From Parietichytrium sp. I65-24A (lineage: Eukaryota; Sar; Bigyra; Thraustochytrida; Thraustochytriidae), in NCBI GenBank assembly GCA_012862575.1, contig BLSF01000006.1, positions 248,001-312,000 of the forward strand: 64,000 nucleotides of DNA, read 5' to 3'. The notes beneath the pieces are model-generated. The model was not told the DNA's origin and ran no database searches. It worked only from the letters and a program-made list of their open reading frames with translations. How positions within the stretch are numbered: the first letter of the stretch is position 1; the number at the start of each line of letters is the position of its first letter. Position numbers and translations under genes: made by a program. Shown piece after piece: positions 20,300 to 31,062 of the stretch.

Positions 20300-23200
20300 A
20301 TGATGGAGGGGTCTTCGGGCGCACCAGTGTACGTTCCTACAAGCGATGCAGAGCGCCAAGTGTACGAGCAGGTGCTGCGCAAGGTGAACCCTGGAGGCTC
20401 GGCGGTGTTTAACAAGGATGGCGAAGAGACGATGATCAGAGTGCTGCACAGCTCGGGGCTGCAGAGAGACGTGCTGCGCAGGATTTGGGGCGAGGCTATG
20501 GGAAACCGCAAGGAGATGACATGGAAAGAAGCTTTTGCTATGATTAGATGTGCCGCGCTGGCCCAGGCCGGGAAGCCATTCACGGGCTCCGCCCTGGAGG
20601 AACTCAAGATGGTCCCTTTGATCCCAAGGTTTCAAGAGCTGGAGGCGCCATCGTCAGGAGAGGCAAAGCATCAGGAGCTTCCCAAGTCGAGTGCGAGTCA
20701 GGCAAGCGACCCTGGAACCCCGAAGAGGGCCTCTGGGAAAGGATTCTTTGGTGGGGCGGACGGGGCTGGGCCCCATCCCACCGACTCCCCTTCGGCGGAA
20801 ACGCCATGGACCATGTCCGCAAAACACCGGGCAGAGTACGAAAAGGTGTTTTTGTCGCTGCAGTTGCCAGAGGACAAAAAACTTCGTGATGCTCAGGCAT
20901 CTTCTTTTTTTACACAATCAAAGTTGGACGTGGACTCCCTGCGCAAGATCTGGAATCTTTCGGATTTGGACCGCGATAATGCGTTGGACATCAACGAGTT
21001 CTGCATCGCCATGCACCTCATCATGTGCGTTTCCAGGAAACGGCTTCAACTCCCGAACGAGTTGCCTCAAGAGTTAAGATTACAAGTTTCCCGCCCTGCT
21101 TCCGGGTCGTTTCGGCCAAGCTCGCCGATGCCTGCTGAACCTGCGGCGCACGGCTCAGTACCGGGAACTCCACGCGGTCAAGGAACCCCAGGTCCAGCAC
21201 TACACAGACAGCTTTCCACGCAATCCAATGGCAGTGGCCCTGATTCTCTCCCAGGATCACCCTCGACCTCCGGACGACAGATGAGTGGACGATTTACGGA
21301 GGTGTACAACTATGTGCAAAACGCGTATCCTCAGTCTCAGCCGCAATTGCATCAGCAGCCCCAGGCGATCGTACCTCCTCAAGCCTCTCACCAGCAGAAC
21401 ACGATGCCGATGGATCCCCCGACCCCTCCAAGCGAATTGGGAGAATCTATTTCGGCCATGTCGCAATCCAATGAGCAGATGGCGAATGCAAGTCGTACGC
21501 TTCAGAATGTTTCTTCAGGTATTCACCAGGAGTACTCTCGACTCTTGTCAGAATTGGAGCGGGTGAAAAACGAGCAGTCCGCGCTCGTATCCGAGCTCGA
21601 ACAGGTGACTGCCTCTGTTGCAAAGGAAAGAGAGGCCATTGAAAGCATTAGTTTGGAATTAAGCGGTGCTCGGACCTCCCTCGAGCAAACCCGGAGTGAG
21701 GTCGAGGCCCAGACAAGTGAGCTCCGCGTCGCCCAAGCAGAGCTGAACGATAAGCGGGCAGAGCTACAGCAGAGCAGAATTCAATTGGTCGACATTCTTA
21801 GGGAGAGGGCCTTACTCGCTGCTCAGAAGGAGTCCTTGGAGATATCATCTGCTCAGATTGACTCAGAGCTGGGAGACATTCGACAGATCTCGGACTCGGT
21901 TCAGGCGGCACAACTTACGAGCCCTGCCCCGAGACGACAAGCTCCAACGAGGCGCGCTCCGGCGTTGAGCAGCCCTGCGATCCATGGCGACTCGAACTCC
22001 GTGACCTCAGAGGTTTCGGACGGGCAATCCTTTCCCACCCGTCAAGCTCCTGCATTATCGATGGGAGATGCGTCGAGTAGCACGATTGCACAAGCCTCGC
22101 AAATCTCGGAGAGTCTTTTTCCTGACGCGGAAAATGACGATTTTAACAGCGTTGCAGCGCAGCCATCTGAGGGGCCGCGAAGCGTGATATCTGAAGCGCC
22201 TAGCGACATTTATTCTGAGAAGGCAGATGCGGAGCAGCCGAGCAGCGTCATCGCACAAGCGTCAGAAAGCAAGCCAGATAGTATTGTCTCGGAATCACCT
22301 ATCGGCGGAGTAGACCTTGGCCAGGATGACGCAGAGTCCTCTCACAACCTCACGGCAAGTGCTTTGGGCGCTCCAGAAGATTCTGCCAATACTCTCGCTT
22401 CAGAAACAGACGGTGGCGAACTGAATAGTCTTGCTGCCCAACCTTCTGAAGGGCCAACAAGTGTTGTCTCCGAGGTTCGAGATGACATAGCTCCTGTTCA
22501 GCAACAGGCGGCATCTTTGTCAGCACAACCTAGCAGTGTGCTTGCACAAGCCTCCGAGGGCGAGCCGAGCTACGATGACTTCTCTGAGCAACCATTTTCG
22601 GCTGCAGAGTCCATGGCAGTGGCCGATGAGGAGGCTGCAGGAATGCCTAAGAGTACCGAAGACATTGCGTCCGCCACTGCCGAACCCTCGATGGGAGAGT
22701 CGGCACCATTTGAGACTGCCGCGACCCTTGCAACTCCTCCCGCGATAGACGTCGTTTCGCAATCGTCTGACGCGTCAACCGACGGGGCTCCAGAAGCACA
22801 CGACTCTGCGACACAGAGAGCAAACGAGCCAGCTCTTTCTCCTCCCCTTCGACAAGCACCAACAAGAGCTGCTCCGACTTCAGAAGCTATTCCTTCGCCC
22901 GGAGAAAACCAGGATACACCTTCTGAAGGACTTTCAGATGCTTTGCCACCATCCGCAGTCGGATCGCCTGCGCTTGCGCCGGCAAATATCCTTGAAAGTG
23001 AGCCGTTCATCGAACAGTCATCTCCCGCCTTTTCTCCGCCAACTCGAGCTGCTCCCACGCTGGACGCACCAAATGCATTTGCAGAGGAAAATGGCTGGGA
23101 ACACTTGAGCACGCCCGGGGACGATAACAATGTAGCGGACGAGCCCAAATCAGCTGATAAGGCAGATGCACAAGATTTGGACCGGCAAGCTGCCGAGAGG

Positions 23201-23359
23201 GCTTTTGCCGCCGACGAGGACCCATTTTCTGCACCTCAGGGTGCCTCCAATCCTGATGGCGCACCAGCGTCCCACTCGGCGAACATGGCGGCCGCATTTT
23301 CAGACGCTGGTTTTGACGCTCAATTCGATTTTGACGCGCCTTCCTCCTCGAGCAAATGA
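20300..23359 (+). CDS. Eps15/Pan1-like EH-domain endocytic scaffold
   Basis: 1019 residues. Two EH domains: residues about 14-90 (degenerate EF-hand) and about 168-262, whose loop DLDRDNALDINEF keeps a full calcium-binding pattern. EH domains bind Asn-Pro-Phe peptides of clathrin adaptors. A heptad coiled coil spans about residues 395-535. The remaining 480 residues are disordered, with recurring AQPSEGP, SSVxAQASE and RQAPTRxAPT units. The C-terminus has a DPFSAP motif and an acidic/Phe ending like the AP-2-binding tails of Eps15. This order (EH-EH-coil-DPF tail) indicates an early clathrin-coat scaffold at the plasma membrane. The start is the first of two adjacent ATGs, preceded by a GA-rich leader. 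Yeast Ede1 and Pan1 have the same logic. No ubiquitin-binding UIM or UBA is visible. Confidence 0.88.
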   Translation: MMEGSSGAPVYVPTSDAERQVYEQVLRKVNPGGSAVFNKDGEETMIRVLHSSGLQRDVLRRIWGEAMGNRKEMTWKEAFAMIRCAALAQAGKPFTGSALEELKMVPLIPRFQELEAPSSGEAKHQELPKSSASQASDPGTPKRASGKGFFGGADGAGPHPTDSPSAETPWTMSAKHRAEYEKVFLSLQLPEDKKLRDAQASSFFTQSKLDVDSLRKIWNLSDLDRDNALDINEFCIAMHLIMCVSRKRLQLPNELPQELRLQVSRPASGSFRPSSPMPAEPAAHGSVPGTPRGQGTPGPALHRQLSTQSNGSGPDSLPGSPSTSGRQMSGRFTEVYNYVQNAYPQSQPQLHQQPQAIVPPQASHQQNTMPMDPPTPPSELGESISAMSQSNEQMANASRTLQNVSSGIHQEYSRLLSELERVKNEQSALVSELEQVTASVAKEREAIESISLELSGARTSLEQTRSEVEAQTSELRVAQAELNDKRAELQQSRIQLVDILRERALLAAQKESLEISSAQIDSELGDIRQISDSVQAAQLTSPAPRRQAPTRRAPALSSPAIHGDSNSVTSEVSDGQSFPTRQAPALSMGDASSSTIAQASQISESLFPDAENDDFNSVAAQPSEGPRSVISEAPSDIYSEKADAEQPSSVIAQASESKPDSIVSESPIGGVDLGQDDAESSHNLTASALGAPEDSANTLASETDGGELNSLAAQPSEGPTSVVSEVRDDIAPVQQQAASLSAQPSSVLAQASEGEPSYDDFSEQPFSAAESMAVADEEAAGMPKSTEDIASATAEPSMGESAPFETAATLATPPAIDVVSQSSDASTDGAPEAHDSATQRANEPALSPPLRQAPTRAAPTSEAIPSPGENQDTPSEGLSDALPPSAVGSPALAPANILESEPFIEQSSPAFSPPTRAAPTLDAPNAFAEENGWEHLSTPGDDNNVADEPKSADKADAQDLDRQAAERAFAADEDPFSAPQGASNPDGAPASHSANMAAAFSDAGFDAQFDFDAPSSSSK

Positions 23360-24877
23360 CCAGTCTTCTATATTTTTTCCTCTCCAATTCGAGAAACAAA
23401 AAGTAACGCAATTAGCGCCAATCACCCGTTGCATTTCGTAACCTTGGGCCACCCAGCATCATCTGAGCTTTGGACGTCTAAGAGCAAATGTTTGCTCGAT
23501 TTGACAACTTGACTCCTCGTGTTCACTGAATGAAGAGTCGATTGAAACCGCGGTTGCTTTCAAAAAATGTACGGATTCGCATGTCTAGCAGCGTCCACCG
23601 GGCGTATCCACAGTTCAACAGTCTACAGAATTCAGATGTCTACAGAGAACACAAATAAATTTTCACGACGAACTATTCTCTCATTCCTCCATCTCCGATA
23701 GTGTGCACTCCAACCTTATCGCGAAGCTTATAGTAGTTCATAAGTATCCATAAGTGCTTTCCACACCATTCGTTGTGAATGGGACCGCTCGGACTACTAG
23801 CCCTGAATAATAGAAACCCTATTCATTGCGAGTGTGTGCGCTCTAATGCCAGCTATTAGTAACCCTAGTAGTTTCCCTCGGATACATTAGCAGAGCAGGG
23901 TAGAAAGAGCCTCTAACTAGTAGAGAGAAAGAGCGATGAAGATGAACAGAACAGATCATCATGATTTTTCCAAAACGCAACATTTCTTTCGTGTACAATT
24001 TGTCCACTTTGATTATCATTTATCCATTCATTCATTTACACTCTCAACAAGAACGAAAAAACCCACTCAACCAAAACCAAACACCATGACTCTCAATCTG
24101 AAAGCATGCATGGCGCGCGGAGTCCCCTCTAACAAAAAGCCCAGCGCTCACTCACCCATCACCATTACATTCCATCACCACTAAACTTACCACCAACAAC
24201 ACTACAGTTCCCTCCTCCTCACCTCATACAACCACATCAACCAAACTGCTAGCGTTGCGCTCTGTGCCAGTCTAGGACTCTACTTCCTATCTAGGAGATG
24301 GAGTACGAGCGGGTAAGTAGTGAAGTGAAGGAGGGAAAGAAAGAGAGGTGTGAAAGGTTACTAAGTTTGCGGAAGGAGAGAGGGAAAGGACAAGGGTTTG
24401 ATAGTAAGGCACAGAGCGTTACTGTGTTTGCTGAGTTTGCTGAGTTGTGTTTTTGTTTGTGCTGTGCTGTGTTGTGCTGTGTTGCGCTTGGCGGCCTGTG
24501 CGTTGTGGTGTTTGGAGCACTCCGTCCAGGTGCAGCTGGGCCCTTGGCTTTGCATCTTTTGGTCGCTGAATACACGTGCAGATACCTCTGTTTGTTTGTT
24601 GTTCGTTTGGGAATTTGATTGGTTGTTGATTGGTTGGGTGGTCCTCTCTGTCTCTCTCCCTCTCTTCCTTTATCTCTTTCTTTCTTTCTCTCTCTCTGCG
24701 TGGGACGTCCGTCGGCCCTTTTGCGAGCCCGCGCCTGCGTCAGTGAGACAGTGAGAAAGTTAGAAAGTTAGGCTGCTTGCGAAGCGAACGAGTGCACGGG
24801 TGCGTACGTGAGGTTGGCGTGCTTTGGGCGCTGGCGGCGAGCCAGGCGACATCGTTTCAGGATTGTGGGTGTGAAAG
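23360..24877. other. Intergenic, 1.5 kb, upstream of myosin
   Basis: No gene is supported. About 23680-23935 is a TAG/CTA-rich island without open frames. A CT/TTTC tract lies at about 24644-24700. A GTAAGT at 24313 and a TTTCAG ending at 24860 could bound a 5'-leader intron of the myosin gene, with exon 2 starting 17 bases before the ATG. This is only a possibility. Confidence 0.5.
24644..24700. repeat. CT/CTTT pyrimidine tract upstream of myosin
   Basis: A nearly pure pyrimidine run on the sense strand, about 180-235 bp before the myosin ATG. Most other genes have the purine strand as sense. Confidence 0.75.
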
Positions 24878-27800
24878 ATGGCAGAGCCCGTGAGGCTGAG
24901 AAAGCACGCAAAGGTGTGGGTGCGCGACGATGCTGAAGGGTGGGTTGAAGGAGTGATTGTGGGAAGAGACAAGTCGAAGCGAAAGAGCAAAGGGAAAACC
25001 GGCGGCGACGATGAGGAGTGGATCCTCGTGGAGGTCGAGTCTGGGATTGTCGGTGCAAATAAAGAGATTCGTGTAGTCAACGGTTTAAAGGACTGTGAAG
25101 TGCGGATGGTAGACAACGTGGAGCAGCTCTCCGAGCAAGATGATCTCACAAGATTACTCACCCTACACGAACCTGCCGTTTTAAGCGCGCTTCATGAGCG
25201 GTACTTGGTGGATAAAATTTACACTCGCAGCGGCCGGGTCCTTCTTGCGGTCAATCCGTTCAAGGTACTGAAAGGAATGTATGGATCCAAGGTCGTGAGG
25301 CGATACTTTGAGGCTCAGCCAGACGCCGAGCTTCCCCCGCACGTCTACGCAGTTGCCAATCAAGCATTTAAAGGAATTATGGAAGGGCATGGCTTGAACC
25401 AAACCATTCTTGTGAGTGGAGAGTCCGGCGCCGGAAAGACCGAGACTACAAAAATTTTGATGCAAAGTATCACTCAGATGAGCCAACTTTGGGGTCGCTC
25501 TGGCAAGCAGGCTGTATTCAGTCCTCGCGGCGACTGTAGAGACCTGTCAAGCCGCGTCCTTCAATCAAACCCTATCTTGGAAGCCTTCGGAAACGCATCA
25601 ACCTCAAGGAACGATAACTCATCTCGCTTTGGGAAACTTATTCAGCTCCAATTCTCCGACAAGGACAAGACACTGACCAGCGCGCACATCACTACCTATC
25701 TTCTCGAGAAATCGCGATTAATCCACCAGGCGCGTGGCGAGCGAAACTATCATATTTTTTATGCCATGGTTGCAGGTGCCTCAGATGATCAAGTTTCCGC
25801 CTGGGGTCTCGAAGATCTCTCCACTTTTGACTTCATCTCGGACGAGGAGGGGACTTGGGCGGACCCAGACGGAGACACCGAGCGTTACCGCTCTGCAGTG
25901 CAGGCCATGCGGGTGCTGGGCTTTTCGGAGACGGAGATCAGCAACTTGTTTGGCGTCACAGCCGGAATCTTGCACTTGGGGAATGTCGAATTCGCGCCTG
26001 TAGAGTCGAGCGAGGACACATCCAGGGTGTCTCCCGAAGAAGAGTCCATGATCGCCTGCGCATCTTGTTGTTCCCTACTTGGAATTGATGCTGACGACCT
26101 CGAAAAAGCCCTGTGCAAAAGAATAATCCGGATTCAGGGATCCGCTCGAGATGCGAGCCTGCCTTCGTTTGCCAAGCGCGAGCAGGAAGCTTTCGAGAAG
26201 GCAGTTTCTTGTGAGCAAGCGTCCATTGCCCGTGATGCCCTGGCAATGGCTCTGTACGAGCGTCTCTTTGGCTGGCTCGTCTGGAGAGTTAATTCTAGTC
26301 TCGGGGTTGACAGAGAGTCCGGAAGCGAGGAGCCAGCTTCAAGGATGAAAACTAGAGGCAAATCTAGCCTGCGGGGTTCCAGTTCCCAACCTGCGGAAAT
26401 GGCAAACAGCACGTCCGCGGCGGACCGAGACCCCGACATGCGCTACGATCACGAAATTGGAATTTTGGATGTGTTTGGATTCGAGGTCTTTGAGCAGAAT
26501 GGCTTTGAGCAATTTTGCATAAACTACTGCAACGAACACTTGCAACAGCTCTTTAACGAGTTTGTACTGCACCGTGAGCAAAAGGAGTACGCGGACGAGG
26601 GCATTGAGTGGAACTTTATCAAGTATCCGGACAATCACGAATGCTTGGAGATGATTGAGTCGCGCCCAATGGGGCTGCTCGCTCTCATCGATGAAAACTG
26701 TTTATATCCGCAAGGGAACGATACGTCGCTCGCGAATAAGATGTTCTCCAATTTGCCCAAAGCCTTCGTCCACTTTATGCCGCCAACAAAACAGCAGAAG
26801 GCAAGGGGAGAATTCACAGTTTACCATTTTGCCGGGGAGGTGACTTACTCGATTGATGGATTCAGTCGCAAAAATAAGAACGAATTGCGCCAGGAGGCAG
26901 TGGACTTGGTTCTCTCCTCGGAAAACAGCCTGGTCAAAAAGCTCTTTCCTGCGAATGCGAACGAAGCAGCTGGTGGTGCAGACATCGCAGCTTATTTCGA
27001 CTCGACTTTGGGTTCAACCTTTGCCAAAAAAAATATCCCGTCCTGCGATTCCCCCACGAGTGCAGCTGGCAGCATGTCTCCGTTTGCGTTGCGCGCTCGC
27101 GAAGCGGATGTTGGATCCACTCCGCAAGGACTGCAACAAAAGACGGTGCTTTCTCACTTTAAAAGACAACTTCACTCTGCGCTCAAGAGCATTCGAGCTA
27201 GCCGGACGCACTTTATCCGCTGCCTCAAGCCAAATGACACGAATACGTCGGGAATTTTTGACCGCGTGCGCATTCTCCAACAGCTGCAGTACTCTGGGGT
27301 GATCCAGATTGTGCAAGTCGCGAGAGCGGGCTTCCCGGCGCGGTATTCCTTCACCGAGTTTGCTTCCAGATATGCAATCCTCACCAAGTACCGGTCCCCC
27401 GCGATGGTGCACCGCGCTCTGCACTCGGGAAACACTGACCTTGCCAAGCGCCTATGTAAACAGATTGTCAAAAACGCAGGCCTGGGCATGAAAGAGCACG
27501 CCCAATTTGGGAAAACGAAAGTGTTTCTCCGTCAAAATGCTTGCACAACGTTAGAACTTGTCAAGCACGAAGTGGCTGGAAGATATGCATGTCTCATTCA
27601 ACGAACGTTTCGCCTGTACCGAGTTCTTTGCGAGCTCTCGCAAAAAGCCACCAAGATCCAAAAGGTGTTCCGAGGCTACTGTGCAAGGTACAAGGTAGGG
27701 GAGGTTTTGGAGATTAGGTATGATGCAGCGGTGAAGATGCAAGGGGTGGGAAGAGGCTGGCTAGTCCGCCTGGGGATTCGAAAAGCAAAAGAGAAAGCTT

Positions 27801-28402
27801 TAATCGAGGAGGCTAAAGTGAGACAGCAGCTCAAGAAACAAAAGGCGGATGCGCTGAGGATGTCTCCATCGAAAGATCGAAGGGTTCAATTTGATCTTGA
27901 GAACATCAAGTATCACCAACCTCTCATAGTGTACCCCACAATCGCGGAGGAGTTTGAGGGAGAGAGGATCCGGATGGCAGAGCTTTTAGCTGCCAAGGAG
28001 AAGCAGCTGGCGAGTCCCAGTCCTCAATCTATACTTGTTGAAGAGACTATGCAGCCCAATGCGGACGTGAGAGGCGCGCGAAAAAGAGGAGGTAAGAAGA
28101 AATCTCCGGAGCCTGTTCGAGAGCCCGAGCCTGAGACGCCGTCCTCTGTTCGCAAGGAGCGCGGAGCTAGAAATGGAGGCCGCGGGGTTCGTGTCAAGGA
28201 GATTAAAATTAAGCTTGAGGATGAGTTTGACGACAGCCCGCGGAGTCAAGTCAGCTCCGTCACCACAGTGTCTTCCGGATCCTCAGTCTCCCTCGAAAGC
28301 AACCCATCGTCTCCTAGCAGCCCTTTGAACCCCAGCACGGAAGATGCCGACCCAGTGTCTCGCGAGAGAGCGGAGTCATCAAGCAGCAGTAGTAGTAGCG
28401 AT

Positions 28403-28434
<32 letters not shown>

Positions 28435-28912
28435 CAGCAGTGACAGCAGTGCCGCGGAACCCAACGAAGGCAGCGATGGAGTGAAAAGAGGCGTGTCGAA
28501 GTCAAAATCCAGACCTAAAGCCGCTGCTTTGAAGATCGGTGAAGTCTCCGTCGCTTGGGCGAAAGAGAACATGAAAAACGTGACTGACTCAGCCGGATCA
28601 GTACGGACCACTGCAGCAGCTGGCATGTTTGTGGTTTCGGTTCCTTTGATCTTCATGGTAGGCGGGGTCGACTCTTTTGTGTCGTACTTGTGTACCATTG
28701 TGATGGCTGTGTGGATCTATACACACATTTTGGTGACGGATGAGTCAAAAGCGACGAAAAAGAAGAAGGGAGAGAAGTCGAACAAGGGGAAGAGAGCCTC
28801 ATCGCAACGCGGTGGCAGTGATAGCGACAGCAACAGTGATAGCGGCGACGATGCGGTAAAAGAGGCCGCCGCAGAGCAAACGAAGGAAACAACGACGGCG
28901 AGCGGACAATAA
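24878..28912 (+). CDS. Myosin heavy chain with C-terminal membrane segments
   Basis: 1344 residues. An SH3-like N-terminus (KVWVRDDAEGWVEGVI) precedes the motor. The motor has a P-loop GESGAGKTE (about 181-189), switch I NDNSSRFGK, switch II DVFGFE (about 530), and the actin-side segment HFIRCLKPN. Sixteen residues before DALA sits a Glu, satisfying the TEDS rule without phosphorylation. Two or three IQ motifs (about 902-968, e.g. KIQKVFRGYCARYK) bind light chains or calmodulin. There is no long coiled coil, so it is likely monomeric. The tail is charged and disordered with a Ser run (about 1167-1191), then two close hydrophobic helices (about 1250-1282), then a Lys/Ser/Asp-rich end. These helices suggest an integral anchor to an organelle membrane. 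Class assignment needs a tree. It is convergent with PGDH. Confidence 0.93.
28378..28450 (+). repeat. AGC/AGT serine-codon repeat in myosin tail
   Basis: A trinucleotide run encoding about 20 Ser with two Asp interruptions. Such runs vary in length between strains. Confidence 0.85.
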
Positions 28913-29106
28913 TGAATTTTTTGAATCAATAGTAGTATTGGAGGTGAAAATAATACAATGAATGGATTTGGCCGAACGAATTTCGGTTTTGGGGCATGGT
29001 TCGTTCCCCGCCAGATTTGAGCGAGACATGGAAAACAAACTCGCTTGAAGAACAGCGACAAGATGAGGGAAAACGAAAAATAACTAAAAGGTGTTTCATC
29101 GTCGAT

Positions 29107-30552
29107 TTAGTTTTTGTTCACGCTGAAGAAGCCTGGGCGCTCCTCGCCAAAAGAGATGATACGGGAGCTGATGACTCCGTCCAGCTTGGCCAGCTCCTTC
29201 TGAAGGGAAGAGAGCTCAGCATCTCCGAGGGTGTCAGCAATATCCAAAACGTTGTATGCAATCTCGTTGCGGGAAGTGTTGATCTGCTGGAGAATGTTGA
29301 CTCCGGTGGAACCGAGGGTTGAGGTGATAAGTCCAAGCATACCTGGGACGTTCCTGTTGACGATGCAGATTCTGCGGCTGGAGGTGGTAAGGCGGTCGAG
29401 TTTGGTGGTAGGGAAGTTGACAGAGTTGAGAATAGTGCCGGTCTCGATAAAGTCCATGATCTGGAGAGCAGCCATGCTTGCAGCGTTCTCCTCGGCCTCA
29501 GCAGTGGAGGCGCCAAGGTGAGGCATGATGACAACCTTTGGATGGTCGTGGAGGTGTTCATCAGCAAAGTCGGAGATGTAGCGGCCAGTGCGGTCGCCGG
29601 AGTCGTAGAGGGAGCGCATAGCAGAGGTATCCACAAGCTCTCCGCGAGCAAAGTTAACGATGTGGGTGGTTGGTTTCATGGCCTTGAGAAGGTCAGTGTT
29701 AATCAAGTGGTGAGTCTCCTTCATGTAAGGCACGTGAAGGGAGATGTAGTCGCAGGATTCGCAGAGCTCGCGCAAGCTAGAAGCGCGCTGGAGGATGTGT
29801 CCAGGAAGGCGCCAAGCAGCATCAAGCGAGATTGCAGGGTCGTATCCCATGACATCCATGCCGAGCGCAATGGCGGTCTGAGCGACGCTCGCACCGATGT
29901 GGCCGAGGCCAATCACTCCGAGCTTCTTGCCCATCACCTCGCGACCGACGAAGAGCTTCTTCTCGGACTCGACGCGTTTCTTCACCTTGGCAAAGTCGCT
30001 CTCCTCCTCGACGATCTTGTGCACGTGGCCGATACCGTCCACGATACCACGGGAGGCAAGGAGAAGACCGCACACAGCAAGCTCCTTGACAGCATTGGCG
30101 TTTGCACCAGGGGTGTTGAATACTGGGATGCCGCGCTCGGTCATGGCAGCGACATCGATGTTGTTGGTGCCGGATCCGCAGCGAGCGATGGCGCGCACGG
30201 AGTCAGGGATGTCCGCGCTGGACAGCTTGTGGCTCCTGAGAAGCACCGCATGGATCTCCTCGTTCTCGGACTCCTCGGACTGCATGGCCAACGGAGAGTA
30301 CTTTGCTGCCGGGAACTTCTTCAAGCCTTCAGGCGAGATCGCGTTGAACGTTCCGATGTTGAACTTTGGCCCGGTCCTCTCTGGCTTGGCATCTGCCGCA
30401 GGCACGTCCAGGCCTGCCTCGCGAGCCTTGGCGTCTGCCAGCAGCTTCTCCAGCATCTTGATCTCCTCGGCGGCGGACCCGAAGCTGCGCACGCCCTTCA
30501 CGCTCTGCGCGCGGGCTGCGACTGCCGATCTCCTCAGCATGCTAAGTGCCAT
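29107..30552 (-). CDS. serA-like (PGDH): D-3-phosphoglycerate dehydrogenase
   Basis: 481 residues. It oxidises 3-phosphoglycerate to 3-phosphohydroxypyruvate with NAD, the first step of serine synthesis. The substrate domain carries CGSGTNNIDV and the Rossmann domain carries GLGHIG (about 215-220). The catalytic set is visible as NFARGE (Arg), a Glu in ISDFADEH, and MPHLGAST (His). A C-terminal ACT domain (about 405-481; IVNRNVPGMLGLIT... ILQQINTSRNEIAYNVLDI) indicates serine feedback control, as in the E. coli and fungal types. The first 30 residues (LRRSAVAARAQSVKGVRS) are Arg/Ser/Ala-rich and acid-free, so mitochondrial import is possible. A CT-rich leader (GA on the sense strand) begins about 60 bp upstream of the ATG. 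The large antisense frame here is a codon-bias shadow. Confidence 0.94.
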   Translation of the reverse strand: MALSMLRRSAVAARAQSVKGVRSFGSAAEEIKMLEKLLADAKAREAGLDVPAADAKPERTGPKFNIGTFNAISPEGLKKFPAAKYSPLAMQSEESENEEIHAVLLRSHKLSSADIPDSVRAIARCGSGTNNIDVAAMTERGIPVFNTPGANANAVKELAVCGLLLASRGIVDGIGHVHKIVEEESDFAKVKKRVESEKKLFVGREVMGKKLGVIGLGHIGASVAQTAIALGMDVMGYDPAISLDAAWRLPGHILQRASSLRELCESCDYISLHVPYMKETHHLINTDLLKAMKPTTHIVNFARGELVDTSAMRSLYDSGDRTGRYISDFADEHLHDHPKVVIMPHLGASTAEAEENAASMAALQIMDFIETGTILNSVNFPTTKLDRLTTSSRRICIVNRNVPGMLGLITSTLGSTGVNILQQINTSRNEIAYNVLDIADTLGDAELSSLQKELAKLDGVISSRIISFGEERPGFFSVNKN

Positions 30553-30676
30553 CTTTCCTCGTCTCTGTGCTCCTTTCGCGCGCTCGCTCTCCTCCGCTTG
30601 CTACTATCTCTATCTCTCTCTGTCTCCCTATTCGGCAACTGCCCACTCACTCTCTTTGTCTTTTGTCTTTTGTCTC

Positions 30677-30755
30677 GTTCTCTCTAGAGACTCTCTCTCT
30701 CTCTCTCTCTCTTGTGTCTATCTATCTATCTATCGATCTATCCATCTGTGTCTCA
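30677..30755. repeat. CT then CTAT microsatellites in PGDH leader
   Basis: Thirteen or so CT units, followed by TCTA repeats. On the PGDH sense strand they read GA and TAGA, 125-200 bp upstream of the ATG. Confidence 0.85.
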
Positions 30756-30935
30756 GAGAAGGTTAGCAGAGAGTTGGCGGACGATAGGCGACGTGTACTG
30801 AGTGCCAGCACGAACGCATGTGTCTCAGGATTCATCCTTTCACAAGATGAAAGTGAAAGTTTGTCGGATTGTTAACGTATTGGCCTGTGTTGTTTATAAC
30901 ACTGGCCGACGTTACTCACTGTCAGGAGCAGCGTT

Positions 30936-31062
30936 GTTTGCTTGTTTGTTTGTTTGATTGTTTGTTTGATCTCTATCTCTCAATCAATCAAAAGAGTGAG
31001 TGATTGTTTTGTTTGTGATGTTTGATTGATTGATTGTTCGTTTGTTTGTTTGTTATCGTTTG
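30936..31062. repeat. GTTT/GATT tetranucleotide repeats
   Basis: Interrupted runs of GTTT, GATT and CAAT units. The same TGATTGATTGA words recur in other spacers of the window. Confidence 0.8.

Noticed and set aside
20111-20635. Minus-strand frames overlapping the start of the EH-domain gene
   Set aside because: They overlap the conserved first EH domain and show no motif.
29518-30687. A 389-codon frame antisense to the PGDH gene
   Set aside because: It is fully antisense to a strongly conserved enzyme, and its product has no domain. Codon bias of PGDH keeps the antisense frame open.
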